A stretch of DNA of 64,000 nt, from positions 1-64,000 of the forward strand of contig CAYZRS010000017.1 of NCBI GenBank assembly GCA_964480915.1. Reading direction: 5' to 3'. Both the position numbers and the translations under genes were made by a program. The notes below the pieces were generated by a model. That model worked only from the letters and a program-made list of their open reading frames with translations. It had not been told where the DNA came from and searched no databases. Below are positions 8,446 to 17,496 of the stretch, one piece after another. Within the stretch, counting starts at the first letter, position 1. Each line of letters starts with the position of its first letter. This stretch comes from CAWGCE01 sp964480915. GTDB taxonomy: Bacteria > Planctomycetota > Planctomycetia > Pirellulales > Pirellulaceae.

Positions 8446-9315
8446 TTGCGAGTTTTTAGCACCGGTACATGCGAATCACCCTTTCTGGCTCATGCCTCGA
8501 GTGAGTCAGGTTTGTTGCAGCCTTGCGGTTTGGAGCAAACTTCGCTCGAGCAGGTCCTCGCGATCCTGGATCGCCAAACGACAGGCCCTTCGCTCCGGGA
8601 CAAGTTGTTGGCACCGGCGGGCGAAAATGCGACACCCTTTCGTCGGCCGAGCGTACTGTTACCGCCGATTCTGAGGCCTTCGAAAATCTTTTGCGTCGGC
8701 CGAAATTATGCCGAGCATGCGAACGAAACCGGCGCCGACTTACCCCCAGAGCCGCTCATCTTTAGCAAAATGCCATCGACGCTTGTCGGACACGGAGCCA
8801 AAATTCGGCTGCCAAGTGAGAGCCAAAAAGTCGATTTTGAGGCGGAATTGGTGGTGGTGATTGGGAAAACGGGTCGGCGGATTCCGCGCTCCGAGGCGCT
8901 GCAGTACGTCGCCGGCTACACATGTGGCAACGATGTCACGGCTCGTGATTGGCAGAAGGGGAAACCGGGTCAGCAGTGGCTATTAGGGAAGTCGTTTGAC
9001 ACCTTCGCGCCGTTGGGACCTTGTTTCGTTACGGCCGATGAGATTCCCGATCCGCAAGCGCTCGACATCAGCCTACGGCTCAACGGCCAAGTCATGCAGC
9101 AAGCCAACACCTGCGAGATGATCTTTCCCGTCGAGGAATTGATCTCCTACATTTCGCAAATCTGTACGCTCTTGCCCGGCGATTTGTTGTTTACTGGCAC
9201 GCCTTCTGGGGTCGGGGTGGCTCGCAATCCGCCCGCGTTCTTGCAGCCGGGAGATCAAGTCGAAGTGGAAATCGAACGCATCGGTTGCCTGTCGAATGAG
9301 TGCGAAGCGGGCTAG
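8446..9315 (+). CDS. fumarylacetoacetate hydrolase (FAH) family protein
   Basis: The product is 289 aa. The C-terminal ~210 residues are a full FAH/FAHD catalytic domain: IFCVGRNYAEHANE, PLIFSKMPSTLVG, the metal-binding acidic residues in VDFEAELVVVIGK and GYTCGNDVTARDWQ, and the terminal GDLLFTGTPSGVGVARNP. Members hydrolyse or decarboxylate acylpyruvates and related diketo acids with Mg2+; the substrate cannot be read from sequence. The start is a TTG at 8446 with GGAG at 8436-8439, giving MRVFSTGT, which matches the usual N-terminal strand of the family. It stands alone between non-metabolic genes, so context does not reveal a pathway. Confidence 0.9.
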   Translation: MRVFSTGTCESPFLAHASSESGLLQPCGLEQTSLEQVLAILDRQTTGPSLRDKLLAPAGENATPFRRPSVLLPPILRPSKIFCVGRNYAEHANETGADLPPEPLIFSKMPSTLVGHGAKIRLPSESQKVDFEAELVVVIGKTGRRIPRSEALQYVAGYTCGNDVTARDWQKGKPGQQWLLGKSFDTFAPLGPCFVTADEIPDPQALDISLRLNGQVMQQANTCEMIFPVEELISYISQICTLLPGDLLFTGTPSGVGVARNPPAFLQPGDQVEVEIERIGCLSNECEAG

Positions 9316-9566
9316 GTCGCGTTGGAAACTGCAGCCTACGGGCAGGCTTGTCCAATCGGCACAATCGGAACAGCCAGATGGAATCGCCTATTCGAATCGT
9401 CGATCCGAGTTCCAATGTCACGTGATCTGTAGCAGGCAACGCCGGTTTGCCGAACCAAAAGAGAGCAGCGCGATGCTGCTGTGCCTAGCGACGAACGGCC
9501 GGTTGCTTTCCCAGCCGGTGTTGAGTCGAACAATCCACCGAGTAGCGAACAAGGAAGTTCACGCTC

Positions 9567-10709
9567 ATGTCAGCAAATCCGATCCAGCAACGGCGTCGTC
9601 GCGTTTTACGCGATGAACCCAAAGAAGTACGCAAGAGCGAGCGGCCCAAATCGAAATCGGGCCGGCGATACTCGGACGGGGCGCTGGAGGAATCGCAGCT
9701 CCGAATTACCGATTTTCTTCCCCGCGCAACGTGGCGTCTGGGGGTGGTATTTGCGGTCGGGATGACGTCGATCGCTGCGCTGCTGCTGACCTACGGCTGG
9801 CAAGCAGGAAAATCGATGACGGCCGGTCAACCGATCGCCTCGGCGCTCGATTTAGCGTCTCCCGGTTCGATCGCTGCTTGGTTCGCCGCTGCGATGGCGA
9901 TTGGTTGTGCGGCGGCAGCACTGATCATCTTCGGCATTCGGCGACACCGCATTGCCGACTATCGTGGTCGCTATCGGATGTGGACATGGGCGGCATTTGT
10001 CTTCCTGCTGGCCAGTCTCGATGCGGTGGCTCAAATCAGCCAACTGGCTGCCGGGTTGGTGCTCAAGTTGACCGGTGGGTTCTTCATCTCGACGCCAGCG
10101 ACCTGGGTGCTGCTGGGTTGGAGCATTCTCGCGCTAACGGTGGCGGTTCCTTTCCTGCTTGAGTTGAGGATGAGCCAGTCGACGATGGCCGGTCTGCTGG
10201 CGGCCGGGCTTTGCTACGCCACGGCGGGCCTGCTGTACGGTGGCTATTTTCAAGGTAGCACGACGACGAGCCACGCCATGCTGCAGGTTGGCTTTTTACA
10301 TACGGCCCACCTTGCCATGTTCACCAGTCTGTTGGCTTTCGCACGACTCGTCTTTCTCGACGCGCAAGGGCAACTGGTTCGCAAGGAACGGAAGAGACGG
10401 GAAATCACTCCGCCAGATTGGGCGATCGCTTGGCGGCGGAAACAGACCGCCAATCGTGCTGCAAGACGTGCCGCCAGGCAAGAGAGAAAGGCTGCGGGAG
10501 CGGCCGAGCCCACGTCGAAATCGAAGCCGAAGGTGAAAACGAAGCGAGTCGCGAAGAAGGCAGCACCAGCCGTGGTGAAAGTTGAATACGACGACGCCTA
10601 TGACGAGCAAGAGGTCAATCCAGAAATTCTCCAAAACCCAGATCTTACGAAGGCCGAGCGTCGCAAGTTGAAGAAACAGCTGAAGCAGCAGCAACGCAGA
10701 GCCGCTTAG
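9567..10709 (+). CDS. hypothetical multi-pass membrane protein with basic tail
   Basis: The product is 380 aa. A basic N-terminus (QQRRRRVLRDEPKEVRK) precedes about six hydrophobic segments between residues 55 and 265, including GVVFAVGMTSIAALLLTYGW and AAMAIGCAAAALIIFGI. From about residue 270 the protein is highly charged, with a Lys/Arg/Ala-rich tail ending LKKQLKQQQRRAA that is probably cytosolic and may bind nucleic acid or ribosomes (inference). The start has AAGGAAG 9 nt upstream. No family was recognised. Confidence 0.8.
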   Translation: MSANPIQQRRRRVLRDEPKEVRKSERPKSKSGRRYSDGALEESQLRITDFLPRATWRLGVVFAVGMTSIAALLLTYGWQAGKSMTAGQPIASALDLASPGSIAAWFAAAMAIGCAAAALIIFGIRRHRIADYRGRYRMWTWAAFVFLLASLDAVAQISQLAAGLVLKLTGGFFISTPATWVLLGWSILALTVAVPFLLELRMSQSTMAGLLAAGLCYATAGLLYGGYFQGSTTTSHAMLQVGFLHTAHLAMFTSLLAFARLVFLDAQGQLVRKERKRREITPPDWAIAWRRKQTANRAARRAARQERKAAGAAEPTSKSKPKVKTKRVAKKAAPAVVKVEYDDAYDEQEVNPEILQNPDLTKAERRKLKKQLKQQQRRAA

Positions 10710-10855
10710 TCTGCTGTTGTTGAATCTGCTCGTCCGCAGACGGCTCTGCCAAAAGGAGCTGTCGTCCTGGCCGTTGCCGCGAGCCACCTGTTATCTGACG
10801 CGTCACGCGCTACAATCGCGACTGGTTTCGCGAGTTCTTTTTCACAGGCGCTTTC

Positions 10856-12427
10856 ATGAACGTTCGCACTCGTTTTGCTCCCAGCCCGACCGGTTTCCTG
10901 CACATTGGCGGCGTCCGCACGGCGATGTTCAATTGGCTGTTTGCACGCCGGCACGGCGGTCAGTTCATCCTCCGCATCGATGACACCGACAAACAGCGGA
11001 ACGTCGAAGAGGCGCTGCAACCGATCTTGGACGGATTCCGTTGGCTCGGGATCGACTGGGACGAGGGGCCCGGTGTTGGTGGCCCCCACGCTCCCTACTA
11101 TCAATCGGAACGATCTGCGGCCTACGCGGCTGCCGTCGAGTCTCTGCTCGCCAGCGGCGCTGCCTATCGTGATTTCGCCAGTAACGAAGAAGTGCAAGCC
11201 GAGCGCGAAGCGGCAGAAAAAGAAAAGCGGGCCTTCATCTACAGCCGTGCCTGGATGGCCGAGACCGAAGAAGACTGCCAACGGTTCGCAGCGGAAGGTC
11301 GCCAATCGGTCGTTCGACTCAAGATGCCTCGGGAAGGGACATTGGTGATCGACGATCTGGTGCGCGGTCCGGTCGAGTTCGATTGGGCGCGCGAGCAAGA
11401 TCATGTGATTCAACGAGTCGACGGTTCCTGCTTGTACCATCTGGCGACTGTGGTCGATGAGCATGACTTCGAGATCACGCACGTGATTCGCGCCGAAGAG
11501 CATCTTTCCAACACGCCACGACAAGTCTTTATCGCCGAAAAACTGGGCTACGACTTGCCGAAGTTTGCCCACATTCCGTTCGTGGCTGAACCGGGGAGTA
11601 AACGAAAACTGAGTAAGCGGAAGTTGGACAAGTACCTGAAGAATCGCGATTTCAATGCACTCAATGAACTGGGGCAGGGCATTGCCAAGCGAATCGGCCT
11701 GACGACTTCGGCCGAAACGTTCAACCCAGTGATCGTCGATTTCTATGAAGAGGTCGGGTTCCTCCCAGACGCGATGGTCAATTATTTGTTGCTGCTCGGC
11801 TGGTCGCTTGATGACAAGACCGAAGAGTTTTCCCGCGAAGAAATGATCGAACAGTTTTCGCTCGAGCGAGTCAACAAATCGCCTGCCAGTTTTGATCCGC
11901 AAAAATTGCTGGCGTTTCAGGAACGTTACTTTGGTCGGCTGGACACAAAGAAGAAAGTGGCGATGGTCTTGCCCTATTTGCAGAAAGCGGGACTCATCGC
12001 CGACCCGCCGCCCTGCGAGACGGCTCCCCGACTGACGGAAATTTTGGCCGCCGCCGGCGATCGCTTAAAGGTCGCTGGTGACATTCTCGACTTTGACGAT
12101 TTCTTCACGGCCGATGACCAAATCACGTTTGACGAGAAAGCGACCCAAAAACGACTGAAGAAACCGGAAGAGGCGATTCCGCTGCTGACCAAATTTCGCG
12201 AGCAGTTGGCCTCCGCCGAATCCTTCGATGCCGCGTCGCTCGAGCCACTGCTCAAAGGATTTGTAGAAAACGAAGGTATCAAGATCGGACAGATCGTCCA
12301 CGCGCTGCGAGTGGCGCTGACTGGAAAAGCGGTCGGCTTCGGCGTGTTCGAAACGATGGCCGTTTTAGGGAAAGAGAGCTGCTTAGCGCGCATTGACCGA
12401 GCGATCCAACAAGTAAGCGCATCGTGA
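10856..12427 (+). CDS. gltX: glutamate--tRNA ligase
   Basis: Class I aminoacyl-tRNA synthetase charging tRNA-Glu with glutamate. The product is 523 aa, near the family norm of 470-510. The HIGH motif is [13 protein letters not shown] near residue 15 and the KMSKS equivalent is [12 protein letters not shown] near 255. The Glu-binding segment RFAPSPTG and the anticodon-binding alpha-helical cage in the C-terminal third (for example [14 protein letters not shown]) are present. A separate GlnRS gene lies at 20916, so this enzyme need not mischarge tRNA-Gln (inference). The downstream AhpD-like gene begins 83 nt after its stop. Confidence 0.97.
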   Translation: MNVRTRFAPSPTGFLHIGGVRTAMFNWLFARRHGGQFILRIDDTDKQRNVEEALQPILDGFRWLGIDWDEGPGVGGPHAPYYQSERSAAYAAAVESLLASGAAYRDFASNEEVQAEREAAEKEKRAFIYSRAWMAETEEDCQRFAAEGRQSVVRLKMPREGTLVIDDLVRGPVEFDWAREQDHVIQRVDGSCLYHLATVVDEHDFEITHVIRAEEHLSNTPRQVFIAEKLGYDLPKFAHIPFVAEPGSKRKLSKRKLDKYLKNRDFNALNELGQGIAKRIGLTTSAETFNPVIVDFYEEVGFLPDAMVNYLLLLGWSLDDKTEEFSREEMIEQFSLERVNKSPASFDPQKLLAFQERYFGRLDTKKKVAMVLPYLQKAGLIADPPPCETAPRLTEILAAAGDRLKVAGDILDFDDFFTADDQITFDEKATQKRLKKPEEAIPLLTKFREQLASAESFDAASLEPLLKGFVENEGIKIGQIVHALRVALTGKAVGFGVFETMAVLGKESCLARIDRAIQQVSAS

Positions 12428-12510
12428 GCGCCAATTTTGCCTGGCGGCGCTTCGCTCCGCCTAAAGTGCTGCTCGGTCAGCGACAGCAGCGAAACCGATA
12501 AGGAAGTGAG

Positions 12511-13047
12511 ATGGCATTCATTGCCTACGCGTCGCGGGACGGCATTCCCATCGCCGACCAAGTTGCCGACGATGACAACATCTTGAAAGTGCACGCCATC
12601 CACAGCCGTGTGATGAAACTGCATTACGATCTGTACATCGAATTGATGCACAAACAAGGGCCTGTTTCGCGCGAGCAACGCGAGATGATCGCGGTGATGG
12701 TCTCCACGGCGAACGAGTGCCATTACTGAACGGTCCATCATCGGCGAGGTCTTCGCCGGATTTGGGATGCGGCCGGGATGGCGCCGTCCGACCAAAACCA
12801 GACGTTAGCCGCCTTAGAGGCTGGTCGACCCAACGATTTGGCCGACGGCACCGATCGCGTCCTCTTGTCGTATGCGCTCAAACTGACGCACACGCCCGGT
12901 TCGATCGAACAGGCCGATGTGGATGCGTTGCGCCGCGTCGGCTTGGACGATTTGGCGATTCACGATCTGTGTGCCATCGTCGCGTACTTCGCCTTTGTCA
13001 ATCGGGTTGCCGACGGCCTGGGCGTGGAATTGGAATCGCCCGAGTAG
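12511..13047 (+). CDS. AhpD/CMD-family peroxidase-related selenoprotein (UGA = Sec)
   Basis: Two consecutive ORFs (12511-12729 and 12778-13047) are in the same frame and are separated only by TGA at 12727-12729. Reading UGA as selenocysteine gives one 178-aa protein. Around it lies E58 - S65 - N68 - C70 - H71 - Y72 - U73 - TVHH77. The spacing E-12-C-3-U-4-H equals that of AhpD (Glu118, Cys130, Cys133, His137 in M. tuberculosis), so Sec replaces the second catalytic Cys. Similarity to carboxymuconolactone decarboxylase-type peroxidase-related proteins runs on both sides of the UGA. AGGAAG at 12501-12506 supports the ATG. A SECIS-like hairpin follows at 12741. The predicted role is thiol-dependent peroxide or disulfide chemistry. 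The alternative is a nonsense-mutated pseudogene or sequencing error. Confidence 0.85.
12741..12759 (+). promoter_or_regulatory. predicted bacterial SECIS element
   Basis: The sequence just after the UGA forms a 7-bp stem (TCGGCGA 12741-12747 with TCGCCGG 12753-12759, one U-G pair) with apical loop GGUCU (12748-12752). The loop begins 18 nt after the UGA, inside the usual bacterial window, and contains the GGUC recognised by SelB in E. coli fdhF. An alternative pairing gives a GGUC tetraloop with one bulged U, closer still to fdhF. Confidence 0.75.
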
Positions 13048-13110
13048 GGCTCGCTGGCTCTCGGTGATCTCGTCGAACGGTTGGCGGACCGTAGGAGCAC
13101 CCTTGTCGCC

Positions 13111-13587
13111 CTAAGCGACCTGCACGTACTGACGGTTTTCTTCGCTCAATTGTTCGTTCAGCGTTAACGCGTCGGCCGCAATGCCCAAACCGAGCAAGCC
13201 GCCGGTCAGCAGGTAGATCACGCCGCTGATGTACTTTTCTTGGTAAAGTCGATGAGCCCCAAACACGCCGGCGAAGATCAGGAAGACCCAGCATAGACTG
13301 TAATTGATCGGTCCATCGGCAAAGCGACCGGCCACTTCCGCTTCCATGGCTGGGATCAGAAAGAAGTCGACCAGCCAGCCAATCCCGAAAAGTCCTAGCG
13401 TGAAGAACCACAGAATTCCCGTCGCTCGCTTACCATAGTAAAACCGGTGAGCCCCCGTAAAACCGATCAGCCAAAAGATATAGCCGACGGCCAATGAGTG
13501 AGTCTCTGAGAACTCGCCAGTGGGCTCGACGTAGTAAACATGCTCTTCGTAGGTGGTCGAAGTGTTCAACAGATTGCCCCCTGTCAT
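13111..13587 (-). CDS. tandem TM2-domain membrane protein
   Basis: The product is 158 aa with two TM2-type units. The first, SLAVGYIFWLIGFTGAHRFYYG, and the second, YSLCWVFLIFAGVFGAHRLY, each have two membrane helices with the characteristic G-x-HRFY/RLY turn. TM2 proteins have no firmly assigned bacterial function. The N-terminus is acidic and soluble (residues 1-25). It is convergent with the AhpD-like selenoprotein gene, with 63 bp between stops, and divergent from the symporter gene. Confidence 0.85.
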   Translation of the reverse strand: MTGGNLLNTSTTYEEHVYYVEPTGEFSETHSLAVGYIFWLIGFTGAHRFYYGKRATGILWFFTLGLFGIGWLVDFFLIPAMEAEVAGRFADGPINYSLCWVFLIFAGVFGAHRLYQEKYISGVIYLLTGGLLGLGIAADALTLNEQLSEENRQYVQVA

Positions 13588-13689
13588 GAAACGCGATCAA
13601 ATGCCAGTCAGATCACTAAGCGACTATTCGCCGAGAAAAGCGTCATCTTGGTAAAAATCGGGATGAAATTCGGTGACAACCTTTGAGGA

Positions 13690-15657
13690 ATGGAACGACC
13701 TTTGGAACTCTCAACGCTCGACTGGGCGATCGTCATCGGGTACCTCGTTTTTTCGCTGGGCGTCGGCCTCTATTACTCGCGCCGCGCCGGTAGAAATGCG
13801 GAGGAATACTACCTCGGTGGACGGACGTTGCCTTGGTGGGTCCTGGGCACGTCGATGGTGGCGACCACGTTCGCGGCCGATACGCCATTGGCGATCACCG
13901 AGATGTCTCGCAGCAAAGGCATTTGGGAAAATTGGTTCTGGTGGAACTGGTTGCTGTTCGGTTTGCTGTCGGTGTTTCTTTTTGCCCGCCTGTGGCGCCG
14001 TGCCAATGTGCTGACGGAAAACGAATTGTTGGAACTTCGCTATGCGGGTAAGCCGGCGGCGTTCTTGCGTATCTTCAAAGCGGGCTACTTTGCCTTGCTC
14101 TACAACTTCATCGTCATGGCGTGGGTGATCAACGGCATGTCGTCGGTGTTGGCCGTCATGTTGGGTGGCGAAACGGGGTGGGTAAGCCAAGACGCCATGA
14201 TCTGGGTGTTGGTTTTAGTCGCGCTGACCTATGCGCTGCTGTCCGGATTTTGGGGAGTCGTGATCACCGATTTGGTTCAGTTTGCCATTGCCATGGTCGG
14301 AGCGGTCGCGTTGGCCGTGATCGCCGTGAACCATGTGGGCGGCATCGATTCGTTGGTCACGAAGCTGGACACGACATTGCAGGCCAAGGCAGCGGCGCTC
14401 GAGACCGAGATCGAAGCGAAACAAGCGGCCCTGACACTTGACGATGCGGGCGGTGAAGCGGCCACTGCTGAACTGATGGCGTTGCAAACCATGTGGGACC
14501 AGTCGCCTCACTCGGCTGCTGAGGCGATTCGCATGTTTCCGCCATTCCCGCGCGACACGCCGCTGTTTTCGGCCGAATTCATCCACTCGAATTTCTTCCA
14601 TTTTCTCGTTCTGGTTTCGGTCATGTGGTGGTCAAATCATGCGACCGATGGTGGCGGCTATCTGATCCAACGGACGATGGCGGCGAAGGACGAGAATCAC
14701 GCGATGCTGGCTAACCTGTGGTACAACTTTGCGAATTTTGCGCTGCGGACTTGGCCCTGGGTGATCGTGGCGCTCGTTTCGATGGTCATGTTTCAGGACC
14801 TTTCCGATCACGAATTGGGCGAGAAGGCCGGCTATCCGCTCGTGATGAACTCGCTGCTAGGATCTGGTCTGCGTGGTTTGCTGCTGGTCAGTTTTCTGGC
14901 CGCTTTCATGTCGACGATCGATACCCATTTGAATTGGGCCTCCTCCTACCTGGTGCACGATATCTATCGCCGCTTCATGGTGCCTGATGGCGAGGAGAGG
15001 CATTACGTGCTGGTAGGCCGAGTGCTGACCGTCGTGCTGATGGTTTGTGCGGCGCTGATCGCGAAGAACATGATGAGCATCGAAAAAGCCTGGAAATTTG
15101 TGATGGCCATGGGCGGAGGCATCGGGCTCGTACTGATTCTGCGCTGGTTCTGGTGGCGCGTGAATGCGTGGTCTGAAATTTCAGCACTGGCCACTTCGGT
15201 GCTCACCACGGTCGGTTTCGAAGTGATGGCGTGTCGGCAAACCTTGGCGGCCGGCAACGAGTATCTGCTTTTTAGCGCCGACCCGATCGTGGCTGGTCGA
15301 CCCTTCCCGTTCCACTTGCAGTTGCTCGTCGTCGTCGGATTGTCGCTTGTGACTTGGATCACCGTCACGTTCTTGACCAAGCCGGAACCGGAAGAGACGC
15401 TGCGCGAATTCTACGCACGAGTCCAACCGGGCGGTTGGTGGGCGCCGATTTCGTCCAGCGTGCCGGTGACGCTCGAACCGGTGACGCGTGGTTTCTTTCT
15501 TAATTTTTTGGCCGGACTGGGCTTTGTCTGGGGCGGCATGTTTGCCATCGGCTACCTGATTTTTCAGCAAACAGTGCCCGCCGGGATCGCCGTGGTGATC
15601 ATGATCGCCAGCTTTGGCCACATCTGGTACCACTGCATTCGAAAGCTGGACCGGTAA
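13690..15657 (+). CDS. sodium:solute symporter (SSS) family protein
   Basis: The product is 655 aa with about 13 hydrophobic segments, matching the Na+-coupled SSS/SLC5 transporters of the inner membrane. Family landmarks are the N-terminal GYLVFSLGVGLYYSRRAGRN, EYYLGGRTLPWWVLGTSMVA with the Na+-site region TTFAADTP, and AAFMSTIDTHLNW near residue 400. An Ala/Glu-rich coiled-coil-like insertion (about residues 220-270) is unusual for the family. The transported solute cannot be told. The ATG at 13690 has GAGGA directly abutting it, so the TTG at 13702 (MELSTLDWAIV) may be the true start. Confidence 0.9.
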   Translation: MERPLELSTLDWAIVIGYLVFSLGVGLYYSRRAGRNAEEYYLGGRTLPWWVLGTSMVATTFAADTPLAITEMSRSKGIWENWFWWNWLLFGLLSVFLFARLWRRANVLTENELLELRYAGKPAAFLRIFKAGYFALLYNFIVMAWVINGMSSVLAVMLGGETGWVSQDAMIWVLVLVALTYALLSGFWGVVITDLVQFAIAMVGAVALAVIAVNHVGGIDSLVTKLDTTLQAKAAALETEIEAKQAALTLDDAGGEAATAELMALQTMWDQSPHSAAEAIRMFPPFPRDTPLFSAEFIHSNFFHFLVLVSVMWWSNHATDGGGYLIQRTMAAKDENHAMLANLWYNFANFALRTWPWVIVALVSMVMFQDLSDHELGEKAGYPLVMNSLLGSGLRGLLLVSFLAAFMSTIDTHLNWASSYLVHDIYRRFMVPDGEERHYVLVGRVLTVVLMVCAALIAKNMMSIEKAWKFVMAMGGGIGLVLILRWFWWRVNAWSEISALATSVLTTVGFEVMACRQTLAAGNEYLLFSADPIVAGRPFPFHLQLLVVVGLSLVTWITVTFLTKPEPEETLREFYARVQPGGWWAPISSSVPVTLEPVTRGFFLNFLAGLGFVWGGMFAIGYLIFQQTVPAGIAVVIMIASFGHIWYHCIRKLDR

Positions 15658-15882
15658 CCAAACAGGTCATGTAGCCGGCGCCGAGTCCGTTTTTCGGCCG
15701 GTCAGCAGTTTGGGGGTGAAACGGCGCATGCGGACACTTTCCCGCTGCCCCAATTCGGGAACCAGAACGGTTCTCACGGGCGATTTCGTAAAATTGAGCT
15801 CAACCGATCGCCGATACGTATTGAATACCGTGCTAGGTTTGTCAAAATAGGCTGATCACTAACCCCAGTTCCGAGTAATCCA

Positions 15883-16065
15883 ATGGCACACCAAGAACAT
15901 CACGAATCGGCCTGGGAACAGAGTTTCTCTGAAGAAGAGCGAGCACGGCAAGTCAAAATCGACGCCGACGCTTGGAACGGCATCATCGGCATTCTGCTGG
16001 CGATCACCTTCATGGGCGTTTTCATGGGCGCCTGCACCGTGCTGGCGATCACCTTCTTAACGTAG
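15883..16065 (+). CDS. small single-pass membrane protein, 60 aa
   Basis: A His/Glu-rich soluble N-terminus (MAHQEHHESAWEQSFSEEER) is followed by one hydrophobic segment of about 28 residues (GIIGILLAITFMGVFMGACT onward) reaching the C-terminus. The composition is typical of a tail-anchored small protein. The ribosome binding site is weak. It follows the symporter by 225 bp and may have its own promoter. Function unknown. Confidence 0.65.
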   Translation: MAHQEHHESAWEQSFSEEERARQVKIDADAWNGIIGILLAITFMGVFMGACTVLAITFLT

Positions 16066-16130
16066 CGTCGACGAGGCGGTCTTTTGCCGGTCGCTTGATC
16101 GCTCGGCCGAATGAAACGCTTCCGTTGCGT

Positions 16131-17312
16131 CTACATCCCGACAAACGGCACGGGCAGCATGAACGCGTGTTGTTCGTACAGGCTCCAGGCACCGTGCCAC
16201 GAGATGAACTGCGTCAGGTAGACGATGCCGCCGTAGATCAGCACCACGGGCACCGCCAGCAGGCGCGACGCATGGCGAAAGAGAAAGTGCCTTTGGGTCT
16301 CCCGTTTGCCCGCCCGGGCGATCGCCCAACCGGCCAGCAATCTGGCCGGCAAAATCGAGACGACGAAGACGATACTCGGCAACCAGGCTGCCTCGCGGGG
16401 GAGTAGCTCAGCCTTCAAAATATAGAGGGGCAAGGCTAATGCCAACGTTGCGAACAGCGCAAGCCAAAATGCAATCGGCGCTTTGCGAAATTGGTCTTTG
16501 ACCAAGCCGATGTCGAAGCCGGCTCGTATCTGACCGCTCGTGGCGTAGTTCAATTGCAAGAACGGCAGGTACAACAAGACGACCGACAACAGCAGGACAC
16601 CAATCATCGAAATGATGACCGCCGGTTCGGAATGAAATCGAGTCCCGGTGACGATCACGCTGATCGGTACGACAAGCCAGATGGCGGCAACCAAGAATCC
16701 AGACAGTCCCAATTTGAACAATCGAGGCAGTCGCAGGCGGGAAAAAGTCTCAAACATGTCGTCCCGAGACGTCTGCCAGAGGAGCCCCGATCTGACGTGC
16801 CGCGAAAGCCAGACCGGCGCTGGCCAAAGAAAACTTCGCAGCCGACCACCTCGCCAGCAGGCGGAGAGGAAATGGATGGATACGGTGCAGAGGATCAGAC
16901 CACAAGCGCAGGCTAAGAAGGTTGCTCGCCGGCCATTGCCGAGGAGCTCGGCCGAATACTGTAGATCGGCCACCGCTCGTACGGGGAGCAGAAGCAGCCA
17001 GCCAGCGATCCCCACCGTCGCCAATTTCGCCGCTAGGCGGACTCCTGGAAATCCATCGCGCAAGCGACCGCTGCGGACGACTCGGGAACTCGCTTCGAGC
17101 AAGTAACCCAAACTGATGAACTGCAAAATAGGAATCGTTGCCAAAATCGAGAGCCCGATGATCAGCCCAACGAGTCCCGCCAGCCATTCACAAACGTCGC
17201 CGACCCATGCAATGTACCGGCGAGTGCGTCGCCAGCGAACCACGCTGGGCGTTGCTTGCAAGTCGTCCGGCTGAGGCGGTGAGACAGTCATCGATGGGGC
17301 GACAGTCGCCAT
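16131..17312 (-). CDS. hypothetical multi-pass membrane protein
   Basis: The product is 393 aa if started at the ATG at 17312 (MATVAPSMTVSPPQ), which has GGAG about 8 nt upstream; the longer in-frame reading is less credible. About eight hydrophobic segments are visible, including WLAGLVGLIIGLSILATIPI and LGLSGFLVAAIWLVVPISVIV. A conserved-looking stretch, PILQFISLGYLLEASSRVVR, follows the first span. No catalytic motif or transporter signature was identified. It is divergent from the DUF1549 gene at 17497. Confidence 0.8.
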   Translation of the reverse strand: MATVAPSMTVSPPQPDDLQATPSVVRWRRTRRYIAWVGDVCEWLAGLVGLIIGLSILATIPILQFISLGYLLEASSRVVRSGRLRDGFPGVRLAAKLATVGIAGWLLLLPVRAVADLQYSAELLGNGRRATFLACACGLILCTVSIHFLSACWRGGRLRSFLWPAPVWLSRHVRSGLLWQTSRDDMFETFSRLRLPRLFKLGLSGFLVAAIWLVVPISVIVTGTRFHSEPAVIISMIGVLLLSVVLLYLPFLQLNYATSGQIRAGFDIGLVKDQFRKAPIAFWLALFATLALALPLYILKAELLPREAAWLPSIVFVVSILPARLLAGWAIARAGKRETQRHFLFRHASRLLAVPVVLIYGGIVYLTQFISWHGAWSLYEQHAFMLPVPFVGM

Positions 17313-17496
17313 GATGCAACTCCAAACGACCAGGTGGAATTCGGTGCTCGACGGTCGTATTTCGCTAGAAAATTCGGAGTCTTGGTAAAATTGCGGAAGT
17401 TCCGCCGCTAACATACCAAGCTCAACCACTGTCAGTCGAATGACCGGTAGCGATTGATTCGTCCTGTCACCCGGCCAAATTGCCGAAGGAACCATC

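Noticed and set aside
12511..13047. AhpD-like gene as an ordinary pseudogene
   Set aside because: The sole defect is a UGA at the catalytic Cys codon, both halves are well conserved, and a GGUC-loop hairpin follows at the correct spacing. Pseudogenisation remains the fallback if Sec genes are absent.
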